From the NCBI RefSeq assembly GCF_049801055.1, contig NZ_JBNAGF010000009.1, positions 1 through 64,000 of the forward strand: a stretch of DNA of 64,000 bases. Direction: 5' to 3'. Below, piece after piece: positions 43,844 through 53,755 of the stretch (position 1 is the stretch's first letter; each line of letters starts with the position of its first letter). This stretch comes from JBNAGF01 sp049801055. Its GTDB lineage: Bacteria > Pseudomonadota > Alphaproteobacteria > Rhodobacterales > Rhodobacteraceae. A model generated the notes under the pieces. The model ran no database searches. It saw nothing but the letters and a program-made list of their open reading frames with translations, and was not told the DNA's origin. Both the position numbers and the translations under genes were made by a program.

Positions 43844-44572
43844 ATGCCCAAATCCGGCGAATTCTACCAGAGGGACCGCACGTGGCACCCGCCCGCGCTG
43901 TCGCCTGACTACAAGACATCTGTTGCGCGTTCACCGCAATATGCCCTGATATCGTTGCAGAACTCGGTTAGTGAAATCAGCGGCCCTGTTTTCGGGCACA
44001 ACGACATCGAAGATCTGGATAATGACCTGATTAACAACTACGCCCAGCCTGGAGAAAGCCCAATCGGGGAAAGGATCATCCTGCACGGCAGGGTTCTGGA
44101 CGAAAACGCGCGCCCGGTACCCAACACGTTGGTCGAGATCTGGCAGGCCAATGCAGGTGGAAGGTATCGCCACAAGAAGGACACGTATCTTGCCCCGATT
44201 GATCCGAATTTCGGCGGGTGCGGGCGCACCCTGACGGATCAGGACGGATACTACTATTTCCGCACGGTTAAACCGGGTGCGTATCCGTGGCGAAACTGGG
44301 TCAACAACTGGCGCCCGGCGCATGTTCACGTGTCGGTCTTTGGCTCTGGTTTTGCCCAACGCCTGATTACTCAATGCTACTTTGAGGGGGATCCGCTGAT
44401 CCGCCAATGCCCGATCGTCAATACGATCCCGGATCAGGAAGCCGTTGAGCAACTGGTTGCCGCATTGGATCTGAACGCCACAATTCCCCTTGATACAATT
44501 GCCTACAAATTCGACATCGTGCTGCGCGGGCGGCGTTCGACCCTGTTTGAAAACCGGTTGGAGGGAAACTGA
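43844..44572 (+). CDS. pcaH: Protocatechuate 3,4-dioxygenase beta subunit
   Basis: A 242-residue intradiol dioxygenase subunit carrying the iron ligands: Tyr in GGRYRHKKD, Tyr in PGAYPWRNW, and two His in RPAHVHVSVFG. With the alpha subunit it opens protocatechuate to 3-carboxy-cis,cis-muconate. AAGGAGA precedes the ATG. Its TGA overlaps the pcaG ATG. Confidence 0.96.
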   Translation: MPKSGEFYQRDRTWHPPALSPDYKTSVARSPQYALISLQNSVSEISGPVFGHNDIEDLDNDLINNYAQPGESPIGERIILHGRVLDENARPVPNTLVEIWQANAGGRYRHKKDTYLAPIDPNFGGCGRTLTDQDGYYYFRTVKPGAYPWRNWVNNWRPAHVHVSVFGSGFAQRLITQCYFEGDPLIRQCPIVNTIPDQEAVEQLVAALDLNATIPLDTIAYKFDIVLRGRRSTLFENRLEGN

Positions 44573-45192
44573 TGCCGCAGTCGCTCAACTATCTGAAAGA
44601 GACGCCGTCTCAGACCGCCGGTCCCTACGTCCATATTGGGCTCGCTCCCGGTGCGGCCGGGTTCGACATTTACAAGCAGGAACTGGGCTGGGACATCGCA
44701 GGCCCCAATGCACGGGGCGAACGCATTCGGGTCGAAGGTTTGGTGATTGATGGCACAGGCTCGCCGATCAAGGATGTGCTGATCGAGGCATGGCAAGCTA
44801 ATGCCGATGGAAACTATGCGCATCCCGAAGGCGGTGGACCGGTCGAAGAAGGATTTCGTGGCTGGGGCCGGGTGATCTCGGATTTCGAGACCGGCGAGTG
44901 GGGGTTTGACACCGTCAAACCGGGCACGACCCAAGGCCGAAACGTCGGCACGCAGGCACCACATATCAACCTGTGGATCGTGGCTCGCGGGATAAATGTG
45001 GGTCTGAATACCCGCGTCTATTTTGATGACGAGGCCGAGGCCAATTCGACCGATCCGGTGATGAACCTGATTGAGTGGGAGCGCCGCCGCGCGACCCTTA
45101 TTGCCAAGCGGGGTGAACGGGACGGACAGGTTGTCTATCGTTTCGACATCAAGCTGCAGGGCGAGGACGAAACCGTATTCTTCGATATCTGA
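44572..45192 (+). CDS. pcaG: Protocatechuate 3,4-dioxygenase alpha subunit
   Basis: A 206-residue intradiol dioxygenase alpha subunit: TPSQTAGPYVHIGLAPG at the N-terminus, EAWQANADGNY and APHINLWIVARG in the region equivalent to the beta-subunit iron site. It lacks the full ligand set, as alpha subunits do. Coupled to pcaH by TGATG. Confidence 0.95.
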   Translation: MPQSLNYLKETPSQTAGPYVHIGLAPGAAGFDIYKQELGWDIAGPNARGERIRVEGLVIDGTGSPIKDVLIEAWQANADGNYAHPEGGGPVEEGFRGWGRVISDFETGEWGFDTVKPGTTQGRNVGTQAPHINLWIVARGINVGLNTRVYFDDEAEANSTDPVMNLIEWERRRATLIAKRGERDGQVVYRFDIKLQGEDETVFFDI

Positions 45193-45210
45193 GCCGAGGG
45201 GCCAAGCACC

Positions 45211-46047
45211 ATGACGAAACCTTGCATCATCTGCGTCGCCATCACGGGCTCTGTTCCGACCAAAGCCAACAACCCGGCCGTTCCGATCACGGTCGCGGAA
45301 CAGGTTGAAAGCACGCACGAAGCGTTTGAAGCCGGCGCCGCGATTGCCCACTGCCATGTACGAAACGACGATCAGACCCCAAGTTCCGATCCCGACAAAT
45401 TCGCGCGTTTGAAGGAAGGGCTTGAGAAACACTGCCCCGGAATGATTATCCAGTTTTCGACCGGCGGTCGCTCGGGGGCTGGCAAAGCCCGAGGTGGAAT
45501 GCTGCCGCTGTCACCGGACATGGCTTCGCTGTCGGTTGGGTCGAACAATTTCCCGACGCGGGTTTATGAGAACCCGCCTGATCTGATCGACTGGTTGTCC
45601 GGTGAAATGCAGACCTACGAGGTCACGCCCGAGATCGAGGCGTTCGACCTGTCCCACATTCTGCAGGCGATCAGGTTGCACGGAGAAAGTCGGTTGTATG
45701 GCAAGCTCTACGTCCAGTTCGTGATGGGCGTAAAGAATGCCATGCCTGCAGATCGTGAAGTGTTCGATTTCTACGTCCGCATGATGCAGAGCCGCGCGCC
45801 GCACGCCGAATGGTGTGCTGCCGGGATCGGGGTCAACCAGTTGGCGGTGAATGAATGGGCTATTGCCGCTGGCGGTCATACCCGAACCGGCCTTGAAGAT
45901 AATGTGCGCCTCGACAAAGACAGGCTTGCCCCATCTAATGCGGCTCTGGTCCAGCGCGCCGTGCAGATGTGCGAAAAATACGAGCGCCCGGTGGCGACAT
46001 GGCGGCAGGCCCGAGAGACGCTGGGTCTGAATTCGGTTGCCGTTTAG
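45211..46047 (+). CDS. Beta-keto acid cleavage enzyme (BKACE, DUF849)
   Basis: A 278-residue TIM-barrel enzyme of the BKACE family with the zinc motif HCHVR near residue 47 and the STGGRSGAG block. Family members join a beta-keto acid with acetyl-CoA, giving acetoacetate and a new acyl-CoA. Placed 18 bp after pcaG, it may act on beta-ketoadipate to give succinyl-CoA and acetoacetate, replacing PcaIJ/PcaF; that substrate is inferred. Converges with the formamidase gene (4-bp overlap). Confidence 0.88.
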   Translation: MTKPCIICVAITGSVPTKANNPAVPITVAEQVESTHEAFEAGAAIAHCHVRNDDQTPSSDPDKFARLKEGLEKHCPGMIIQFSTGGRSGAGKARGGMLPLSPDMASLSVGSNNFPTRVYENPPDLIDWLSGEMQTYEVTPEIEAFDLSHILQAIRLHGESRLYGKLYVQFVMGVKNAMPADREVFDFYVRMMQSRAPHAEWCAAGIGVNQLAVNEWAIAAGGHTRTGLEDNVRLDKDRLAPSNAALVQRAVQMCEKYERPVATWRQARETLGLNSVAV

Positions 46048-46859
46048 GCCAAGAGCTGTTGGGTCATCGCACTGTCGGGGTCGGCCAACCCGTCGATGAC
46101 GTTGAAATGATGCCGTGCGGGTTCGACGGCCAATGTGCCGATAGCGCCGGCGCGGGTCCAGTTTTCGACCAGCAGGGCAGACTGGCGCAGGAACTCCGGA
46201 CGCTCATTCCCGCCGACCCATGCGGTCAGCTTGGTGCCGGGCAATGGCTTGTGCAGGGCCGCACTTTCGCTGGCGGCACTTTCCCGATCCAGCCCCAGTT
46301 GGGCGTTCATCTCGGTCATCTGGAGTGGTCGCAGATCATGCAATCCGCTGATCGACAGGACGTGTTGGACGCGGCTTGCAACGCTGTCTGGCAGGGGCGT
46401 GTCATCACAGGCCATCCGGCTCACAAGATGCCCGCCGGCTGAGTGGCCGACCAGACGGATCGGCCCGGAAATGTGAGTGGCAGCAATGGTGATGGCCCGA
46501 CCAATCTGCGCGGTGATCTGGGGTATTGTGGCCGCAGGTGCCAGCGTATAGCTGGGCAGGGCAACTGCCCAACCGTGGTGCAATGGTCCACCCGCAAGGT
46601 GCGACCACGAGGATTTGTCGAAATCCAACCAGTAGCCTCCATGGACAAAGACCACGAGCCCCTTGGGATGTGCCTCTGGTAGAAAGAGATCATACCGTTC
46701 ACGTGGATCATCGCCATATGACAGATCGGGCTGCCCGGCGGCGCGATCCCGGAAATCTGCCGCCTGCGTGGCCCATCTCGGCGGATAGCTCATGCCATCT
46801 GGGATGTAGGCACCATTGGCAAAGGCGTCATTCCAGTCGATTCCACTCAGGTCGACCAT
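46044..46859 (-). CDS. Kynurenine formamidase (arylformamidase, alpha/beta hydrolase type)
   Basis: A 271-residue alpha/beta hydrolase with the HGGYW oxyanion motif, nucleophile elbow GHSAGG and catalytic His in RHHFNVID. This is the AFMID-like arylformamidase family, distinct from cyclase-type KynB. It hydrolyses N-formylkynurenine to kynurenine. The ATG at 46859 is better spaced from AGGA than the one at 46868. It is divergent from tryptophan dioxygenase and completes the kynurenine route. Confidence 0.85.
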   Translation of the reverse strand: MVDLSGIDWNDAFANGAYIPDGMSYPPRWATQAADFRDRAAGQPDLSYGDDPRERYDLFLPEAHPKGLVVFVHGGYWLDFDKSSWSHLAGGPLHHGWAVALPSYTLAPAATIPQITAQIGRAITIAATHISGPIRLVGHSAGGHLVSRMACDDTPLPDSVASRVQHVLSISGLHDLRPLQMTEMNAQLGLDRESAASESAALHKPLPGTKLTAWVGGNERPEFLRQSALLVENWTRAGAIGTLAVEPARHHFNVIDGLADPDSAMTQQLLA

Positions 46860-47079
46860 CGGCAGCATTCCTAGTTGTTACGTTTTTTGTTGTAAGCACC
46901 GGTCGGATCGAGGTGCAATGGGATGTGCTTTGTTGACGTTGCGACGCGACGTAAAGGCCGCATCCGCGGTGGACAGTGACGGCAGGGGCTGTGAGTATCC
47001 GCGCCTGATCATCTTGATCCGTGTCGGCCGGGCGTCAAAACCGGTTGAAAGACGATATCCGTATGCGGGAGGAACGGCC

Positions 47080-47919
47080 ATGTGTCCCCAAGCCTATGAC
47101 CCCGGTGACGAGGGTGCGAAAATGTCATTCAGGGATGCAATGTCCTATGGCGACTACCTTCATCTGGACGCTTTGCTGGCGCAGCAACATCCGTTGACCG
47201 AGGCCCATGACGAGATGCTCTTTGTCATCCAGCACCAGACCAGTGAGTTATGGATGAAACTGGCCATCCATGAACTTGGCGCGGCACGCGAGGCTCTGAA
47301 ACGGAATGACATGGCGGCGATGTTCAAGATGATGGCGCGAGTCAGTCGAATCTTTGAGCAGCTCAACAACGCTTGGGACGTGCTCCGCACGATGACACCA
47401 TCAGAGTACACCCATTTCCGAGAGGCGCTGGGTCCGTCCTCGGGATTTCAATCGTATCAGTACCGGATGATCGAGTATGTTCTGGGCAACCGAAACCCCA
47501 ACATGCTCGAACCTCATGCACATGAACCCGAGGTGCACGCCATGCTCTCGGAAGAGCTGGATCGACCGAGCTTTTATGACGAGGTTATATCCCACCTGTT
47601 CCGCATTGTGGACGGACCCAACGTGGCTCTGCCTGAACCACAGCTTCGCAGCCCGCATGTGGCAGATCCCGAAGTGCAGGCCCGCTGGAAGGTCGTATAC
47701 GAGGATATCGAGAAATACTGGAACCTCTACGAGCTGGGCGAAAAGCTCGTGGACATTGAAGATTATTTCCGCCGCTGGCGTTTCAACCACGTCACAACGG
47801 TCGAAAGAATAATCGGGTTCAAACGTGGCACGGGCGGAACATCGGGCGTGGCTTATCTGCGCAAGATGCTTGGTGTTGAACTGTTTCCCGAACTTTGGAA
47901 TCTGCGAGGAGAACTTTAG
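47080..47919 (+). CDS. kynA: Tryptophan 2,3-dioxygenase
   Basis: A 279-residue haem dioxygenase: MSYGDYLHLDALLAQQHPL, the active-site QHQTSELW (His52) and FKRGTGGTSGVAYLRK at the C-terminus. It opens tryptophan to N-formylkynurenine. GGGAGG precedes the ATG at 47080; the ORF continues upstream without family match. It precedes kynU by 2 bp. Confidence 0.95.
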   Translation: MCPQAYDPGDEGAKMSFRDAMSYGDYLHLDALLAQQHPLTEAHDEMLFVIQHQTSELWMKLAIHELGAAREALKRNDMAAMFKMMARVSRIFEQLNNAWDVLRTMTPSEYTHFREALGPSSGFQSYQYRMIEYVLGNRNPNMLEPHAHEPEVHAMLSEELDRPSFYDEVISHLFRIVDGPNVALPEPQLRSPHVADPEVQARWKVVYEDIEKYWNLYELGEKLVDIEDYFRRWRFNHVTTVERIIGFKRGTGGTSGVAYLRKMLGVELFPELWNLRGEL

Positions 47920-47921
47920 GA

Positions 47922-49118
47922 ATGCCGGGCGTATCTCTGCCAAGAAAAGAACTGTTCGATATCCCCGAGGGGGTCATCTATCTGGATGGAAATTCGTTGG
48001 GTGTCTTGCCCAAAGGCGCGGCGGAACGTGCCGGGCATGTGATCCGCGAAGAATGGGGTAAAGAGCTGATCCGGGCGTGGAACACCGCGGAATGGATGGC
48101 GTTGCCGCAGAAAGTCGGTGACCGGATCGCGGGCCTGATCGGGGCGCCGGCGGGATCCGTGGCAACCGGAGACACGTTGTCGATCAAGGTGTATCAGGCT
48201 CTGGCCGCTGCACTGCAGATGCGCCCCGATCGCCGGGTGATCCTGTCGGACAACCGCAATTTTCCCACTGATCTCTATATGGCCGAAGGGTTGATAGATA
48301 CGATTGGCAAGGGTCACGAGTTGCGCACGCCGGCGCCCGAGGATGTCGCCGCCGCGATCACCGAAGACGTGGCCGTGGTCATGCTGACCCAGATCGATTA
48401 TCGCAGCGGTCGAAAATACGACATGGCGGAGATCACACGCCTCGTCCATGAGGCCGGGGCGGTCATGATCTGGGATCTGGCGCATTCGGCAGGGGCTTTG
48501 CCGGTTGATCTTGAGGGGTGCGGTGCCGAGTTCGCAGTTGGGTGCACGTACAAATACCTCAATGGGGGGCCCGGCGCACCGGCCTTCATCTATGTTCGTC
48601 CGGATTTGGCCACGCAAATTGAACCGGCTTTGTCCGGCTGGCTGGGGCACGATGCTCCATTTGCGATGGAATTGAACTATCGCCCTGCGGTATCGACAGA
48701 ACGGATGCGTGTCGGCACGCCGTCCGTTGTGCAGCTCTCGATCCTCGATACTGCACTGGACGTCTGGGACGGTGTTGATCTGGTCGACTTGCGCGCGGCC
48801 TCGTTGCGGTTGAGCGAAAGGTTCATTGCCGAGGTCGAAGCCCGTTGTCCGCTACTGAAGCTTGCCACCCCGCGGGATCCTAAGATCCGCGGCTCTCAGG
48901 TGTCGTTCTCGTTTGAACATGGCTATGCCGCGATGCAGGCCCTGATCGAGAGCGGTGTGATCGGTGATTTTCGCTCCCCTGACATCATGCGGTTTGGTTT
49001 CACCCCGCTTTATATCGACGAAGAGGATGTCGTGGCCGCCGCCAAGATCATGGAAGACGTTCTGGGCAACGAGTTGTGGCGTGATCCGAAGTATCACGTC
49101 AAATCGCGGGTGACTTGA
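47922..49118 (+). CDS. kynU: Kynureninase
   Basis: A 398-residue PLP enzyme, with YLDGNSLGVLPKGA near the start and the PLP lysine at about 211 in TYKYLNGGPG. It cleaves kynurenine to anthranilate and alanine. GAGGA in the end of kynA serves as its ribosome site. Anthranilate-degrading genes are not in the window. Confidence 0.95.
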   Translation: MPGVSLPRKELFDIPEGVIYLDGNSLGVLPKGAAERAGHVIREEWGKELIRAWNTAEWMALPQKVGDRIAGLIGAPAGSVATGDTLSIKVYQALAAALQMRPDRRVILSDNRNFPTDLYMAEGLIDTIGKGHELRTPAPEDVAAAITEDVAVVMLTQIDYRSGRKYDMAEITRLVHEAGAVMIWDLAHSAGALPVDLEGCGAEFAVGCTYKYLNGGPGAPAFIYVRPDLATQIEPALSGWLGHDAPFAMELNYRPAVSTERMRVGTPSVVQLSILDTALDVWDGVDLVDLRAASLRLSERFIAEVEARCPLLKLATPRDPKIRGSQVSFSFEHGYAAMQALIESGVIGDFRSPDIMRFGFTPLYIDEEDVVAAAKIMEDVLGNELWRDPKYHVKSRVT

Positions 49119-49224
49119 CAGGGTTTTTTTCACGGTTCGACTACGGGTAGAACTACGTAGTGGCGAACGGGTTGGCAGCGTGTAGGATTTCCGCAGCCAG
49201 TGCAGCCACGCCCGGAACCCTGAC

Positions 49225-51150
49225 ATGCCGAACAAACTGACCACCGCAGATGCCGCCGCCAAACTGATTTCCGATGGCGATACTGTCACGACATCTGGAT
49301 TTGTTGGTATTGGAGTGCCGGAAACTCTGCTGAAAGCCGTCGAAGCGCGGCATCTGGCGGGGGAAGGACCGAAAGGTCTGACACTGTTCTTTGCCGCCGG
49401 GCAAGGGGACGGAAAGGATCGCGGTCTGAACAGGCTGGGACACGAGGGTCTCCTGGCCCGGGTGATCGGTGGGCATTGGGGATTGATCCCCAAGGTCGCG
49501 CGGATGGCTCTGGATCGAAAGATCCGAGGCTACAACCTTCCCCAAGGGGTGATCAGCCATCAGTTCCGCGACATCGCGGCTGGTAAACCCGGAACTCTGA
49601 CCCGCGTTGGTCTGGGCACATTCGTCGACCCGCGATTGGATGGCGGGCGGATAAACGACTTGAGTGATGATGATGTTGTTCGTCTGATGGAGATCGACGG
49701 AGACGAATATCTCTTCTATCGGTCGCGTGCCATTGATGTGGCTCTGTTACGCGGCACAACGGCTGACCCGGCCGGAAATGTTACCATGGAGAGAGAGGCT
49801 CTGATCATCGACAATCTCTCGCAGGCGATGGCTACAAAGAACTCGGGCGGCGTCGTAATCGTTCAGGTGGAAAGGATGGTAGAGCGTGGCACGCTCTGTC
49901 CGCGCGACGTGGAGATCCCCGGCGCATTGGTTGACGCAGTGGTCCTGTCTGAACCGGAAGATCACATGCAGACCTTTGCCACCCCCTTTTCCCACGCCTT
50001 CACCGGACGGTTCCGGGTGCTGTCTGATGCGATGCCTGAAATGGCGCTGGACGCCCGAAAGATCATCGCTCGGCGGGCGGCGTTCGAGTTGCCGATCAAT
50101 GGCGTGGTCAATCTGGGGATTGGCATGCCCGAGGGCGTGGCGGCAGTTGCCGGAGAGGAAAAGCTGCTACCACATCTCACGCTGACCGCCGAGCCGGGCG
50201 TGATTGGCGGACAACCCGCATCTGGGCTTGATTTCGGCGCAGCGGCGAACACGGATGCGATCATCGCGCAAAGCATGCAGTTTGATCTCTACGACGGGGG
50301 TGGGCTTGATCTTGCGGTTCTCGGCATGGCCGAGGTGGATGGCACCGGCTCGGTCAACGTGTCTCGCTTTGGATCCCGACTTGCCGGGGCTGGCGGGTTC
50401 ATCAACATCAGCCAGAATGCCCGGGCCGTGGTGTTTGCCGGGACCTTCAACTCAGTCGGTCTCTCTGTTGAGATCGCGGAAGGAGCGTTGCGCATCCTCT
50501 CAGAAGGCAAGGTCCGCAAGTTCGTCGGGCAGGTCCAGCAGCGGACTTTTTCCGGCCCATTGGCGCAGACGGTTGGCAAACCGGTATTGTTTGTAACCGA
50601 ACGCTGTGTGTTCCGCTTGACACCTGAGGGGTTGGAGCTTGTCGAGATCGCACCGGGTCTTGATCCGGAACGGGATGTTGTTTCTCGGATGGAGTTCACC
50701 CCGATCATTCGGGATGTGCTTCAAATGGACGAACGGATCTTTCGGCACGAGCCGATGGACCTGCGGCTGGAGCTGCTTCATCTCGATCTGGTAGACCGAA
50801 TTGCGCTTTCTACCGAGGACAGCCGGCTATTCATAAATTTCGAAAAACTCCGAGTGCGGAACACCGGCGACCTGGAGGCCATCAGCACCCGCGTGACCGA
50901 ACTTTGTTCGCCGCTGGGGCGGCGCGTGGATGTTGTCGTCAACTATGATGGCGCACGGATCGATCCGGAAATCGAAGATGAATATGTTGCGATGGTCAAT
51001 GCTCTGGATGACCGGTTCTACCATACGGTGACCCGGTATTCGTCTTCCGCCTTCATGCGGACAAAACTGGGCGCAGCCTTTGATCGTGGGGCAGCCCCAC
51101 ATGTATTTGAAACTGCAGAAGAGGCGCGTCGCTTTCTGGGAAAAACCTGA
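49225..51150 (+). CDS. Acyl-CoA:acetate/3-ketoacid CoA-transferase (fused subunits)
   Basis: A 641-residue family I CoA-transferase with alpha and beta parts fused, as in YdiF. The N-terminal half holds the glycine-rich TSGFVGIGVPETLL region; the second half has GIGMPEGVAAVAGEE and TAEPGVIGG, where the Glu is the expected CoA-ester nucleophile. The last 120 residues extend past the usual length of about 520. It may activate acetoacetate or another keto acid produced by the neighbouring pathways, which is inference. Confidence 0.88.
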   Translation: MPNKLTTADAAAKLISDGDTVTTSGFVGIGVPETLLKAVEARHLAGEGPKGLTLFFAAGQGDGKDRGLNRLGHEGLLARVIGGHWGLIPKVARMALDRKIRGYNLPQGVISHQFRDIAAGKPGTLTRVGLGTFVDPRLDGGRINDLSDDDVVRLMEIDGDEYLFYRSRAIDVALLRGTTADPAGNVTMEREALIIDNLSQAMATKNSGGVVIVQVERMVERGTLCPRDVEIPGALVDAVVLSEPEDHMQTFATPFSHAFTGRFRVLSDAMPEMALDARKIIARRAAFELPINGVVNLGIGMPEGVAAVAGEEKLLPHLTLTAEPGVIGGQPASGLDFGAAANTDAIIAQSMQFDLYDGGGLDLAVLGMAEVDGTGSVNVSRFGSRLAGAGGFINISQNARAVVFAGTFNSVGLSVEIAEGALRILSEGKVRKFVGQVQQRTFSGPLAQTVGKPVLFVTERCVFRLTPEGLELVEIAPGLDPERDVVSRMEFTPIIRDVLQMDERIFRHEPMDLRLELLHLDLVDRIALSTEDSRLFINFEKLRVRNTGDLEAISTRVTELCSPLGRRVDVVVNYDGARIDPEIEDEYVAMVNALDDRFYHTVTRYSSSAFMRTKLGAAFDRGAAPHVFETAEEARRFLGKT

Positions 51151-51158
51151 CCGGAGAT

Positions 51159-51944
51159 CTATCGGTGGGCTGGCCCCAGATAGGCAAACCGATAGGCCAG
51201 TGCCACGCCCCCGGCACCACCCACAATATTGCCCAGCGTCACAAAAAACAGGTTGATCAGAGCAGCGTTGACAGAAACCTGGGCCCCGGCCATCCAACCT
51301 TGCGGGAAGAAGAACATATTGGCGACCGAGTGTTCGAGACCCAACAGAACAAACCCGGTGATCGGCCAGAGAATGGCCAGGATTTTTCCGCCGGCGGTTC
51401 GCGCTGCAAAGGTCAGCCATACGGCGAGACACACCAAAGCGTTGCATAATGCACCACGCACAAAGGCCTCGAGGATTGGTATCTGCGCCTTTGCTTCGGC
51501 AATGGCCGAAGCGGTGGACCCCATCGGGCCTGCCAACAGTCCGGAATAGCCAAAAACGATGGCCAGACCGGCGGCTCCGACCAGGTTTCCCAGGTAGACG
51601 ATCCCCCAGTTGCGCAGCAAGGCACCAAGAGAAATTTTTCCCTCGACGGTGGCCATCACCATCAAGGCGTTTCCGGTGAACAATTCGGCGCCGCCAACGA
51701 TGACGAGGATCAGCCCAAGAGAAAACACCGCGCCGCCAAGCACCCGGGACGGGCCAAATCCTGTATCCACCCCGGTCATGGTCATTGTGTAGGCGGCCGC
51801 CCCGAACCCAATGAAGGCTCCAGCCAGCAAGGCAAGCACAAACATTTGCGCGACAGGAAGGGCGGCCTTGTTTACACCGGCCGTTTCTACAAGAACCGCG
51901 ATTTCCGCGGGCTTGTAGGCATCGTGTTTGTCGGATCCAGTCAT
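51159..51944 (-). CDS. Formate/nitrite transporter (FNT) family channel
   Basis: A 261-residue membrane protein with six helices and FNT signatures (GAFIGFGAAAYT, FTGNALMVMA, RNWGIVYLGNLVGA, HSVANMFFFPQG). FNT proteins pass small monovalent acids such as formate, nitrite or lactate. The ATG at 51944 lies 16 bp after the phosphodiesterase stop, so the two form a unit. Which anion it carries cannot be told. Confidence 0.9.
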   Translation of the reverse strand: MTGSDKHDAYKPAEIAVLVETAGVNKAALPVAQMFVLALLAGAFIGFGAAAYTMTMTGVDTGFGPSRVLGGAVFSLGLILVIVGGAELFTGNALMVMATVEGKISLGALLRNWGIVYLGNLVGAAGLAIVFGYSGLLAGPMGSTASAIAEAKAQIPILEAFVRGALCNALVCLAVWLTFAARTAGGKILAILWPITGFVLLGLEHSVANMFFFPQGWMAGAQVSVNAALINLFFVTLGNIVGGAGGVALAYRFAYLGPAHR

Positions 51945-51960
51945 CGGCTCGTATCTGGCT

Positions 51961-53637
51961 CTATTCTGGCTGAACAAGGACTTCGTGCAAGGCTTGACCC
52001 GACGCGCCAGAGGGGATGGTCGTGCCCAAGATCTGGCTGAGCGTCACCGCAACATCGACGGTCGCCACCTGCCTTGGAACTTTTTGCGGGCTGATGCCGG
52101 GTCCGGCAAACAGGATCGGCACGTGGGTGTCGTAGCGCCACGGTGAGCCGTGCATCACGGCGATCGAGCCTTCGTCCAGCAGGAAGGAGTAGGGGGCCTG
52201 CACAACGTAGATGTCGCCGGAACGGGCAGGGTGGAAATTTCGTCGGATGAACCCTTCGAGCCAGTCATCGCGCTGTTCGGCAAACGGAACGTTTGGCATC
52301 GCCATCGCTATGCCGGGCCGGGCCATGAGGTCATCGACGATGGCCCGCTCAACCGCGCGTAGGTCTGCGTCAGCCGCGGCGATGGCATCGTGATCAAGAT
52401 AGATGTAAGGCCGAAAAAACTCCTTGATCGCCTGATCAATAGCAAACAGATCGGCAACCATGAAATTCAGTTCTTCCTTTAGCCGGGTGTGACTGGTTCT
52501 TGCAGTTCCGAACCCGTTTGCCGACATGAATTCGGGCATTTCCGGCATGCCGTGATCGGCTGAAAGCACATAAAGCGTGTTCTCGCTGCCGACCTCTTTG
52601 TCGAGGAAAGAAAACAGATCGGCCAATGTCCTGTCCAGCCTGCGCACCATGACCTCATTTTCGAGACTGGAGGGGCCAAAGAAATGGTTGGTGGCGTCTA
52701 CCCCCGAAAAGCTGACAGAGAGGAAATCCGTATTGGCATCCTGCCCCATTGCCTCACCGATAACCGCCGCCTTGGCGAATGAGGCGGTCAATTCATCCCC
52801 AAGCGGGCTCACCAGAACCTGCGTGTAATAGAGCCCGTCCTCCGGATCCCCATAGGCATGTGGGAAAGTGCGGCCAAACCCTCTCAGATCAGTCTCGAAG
52901 GAACGGTTGTCATTGTCGGCCAACAGATAGCTGTCGAGTGGTTCTTCTAGCACCCAGGAAGTTCCGATGGCGGCATCTGCCGGCCGCAGTGAGTTCCAGC
53001 TCGAAACCCAGTCAGGATAGGTCTCGTAATAGTAAGAGCTGGTCTCGAACGCGCCGGTCGCTGTCGACATCCAGAAGGCCTTTCCCGCATGCCCGGCCAT
53101 TGCGACGGCGGATCGGTCCTTGCCCGATATTCCGATAATCTTTGACCGGCCGTTGTTCGACTTGAACAGCTCGTCTCCAAATGTGGTGGCGAGGATGTTT
53201 GCAGGAGAACGCCCGTCGCTTTGCGCAGCGGCTTGGGTTGGGTCAAGCTGATCCTGATCGCCCCCAAATCCAGGAACTGGCAGTAAGAAATAGTCTGGAT
53301 CCTCGATGTTGTATCCCAACCGCCCGGTTGCACGATCAAACCATGCATTACCAATCATGCCATGCTCGGACGGGTGCGCCCCGGTGGCCAGCGTCGCATG
53401 GCCAACAATGGTTTCAGTGTTGGCGTGCAGATGATGTGCGTCGGTGTACCAGACCCCGCCTTGGGTGAGGCGACGAAACCCGTTTTCCGAGAAACTGTCG
53501 TGGTAGCGGTGAAGAAGATCGCCGCGCAGGCCGTCCACTGTGATCTGCACGATCAGCCGGATCTCAGGAGCCTCTGCCGTTGCCACGACAGGAAGCACAA
53601 GGGCAATGGCCGATGCAATCGTTCGGAAAAGGCACAT
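51961..53637 (-). CDS. Secreted alkaline-phosphatase-superfamily phosphodiesterase
   Basis: A 558-residue protein with a signal peptide (cleavage near residue 21) and the type I phosphodiesterase/nucleotide pyrophosphatase fold, much like PafA-type phosphatases: VQITVDGLRGDLL, nucleophile Thr in ANTETIVGHATLATGAHPSEHG, and SADHGMPEMPEF near residue 360. It should release phosphate from monoesters or diesters in the periplasm. AAAGGGATGAG precedes the ATG at 53637. Confidence 0.88.
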   Translation of the reverse strand: MCLFRTIASAIALVLPVVATAEAPEIRLIVQITVDGLRGDLLHRYHDSFSENGFRRLTQGGVWYTDAHHLHANTETIVGHATLATGAHPSEHGMIGNAWFDRATGRLGYNIEDPDYFLLPVPGFGGDQDQLDPTQAAAQSDGRSPANILATTFGDELFKSNNGRSKIIGISGKDRSAVAMAGHAGKAFWMSTATGAFETSSYYYETYPDWVSSWNSLRPADAAIGTSWVLEEPLDSYLLADNDNRSFETDLRGFGRTFPHAYGDPEDGLYYTQVLVSPLGDELTASFAKAAVIGEAMGQDANTDFLSVSFSGVDATNHFFGPSSLENEVMVRRLDRTLADLFSFLDKEVGSENTLYVLSADHGMPEMPEFMSANGFGTARTSHTRLKEELNFMVADLFAIDQAIKEFFRPYIYLDHDAIAAADADLRAVERAIVDDLMARPGIAMAMPNVPFAEQRDDWLEGFIRRNFHPARSGDIYVVQAPYSFLLDEGSIAVMHGSPWRYDTHVPILFAGPGISPQKVPRQVATVDVAVTLSQILGTTIPSGASGQALHEVLVQPE

Positions 53638-53755
53638 GATCTCATCCCTTTGCAATAGCTAGAGTCTAGGCGCGGAGGAACATCGAAGCCAGTGTTTTCA
53701 GGTTTTGTCCGTGCGGCGTTTTTGCCGAATTGTCAAGGTGACGCGACGGGTTCAA

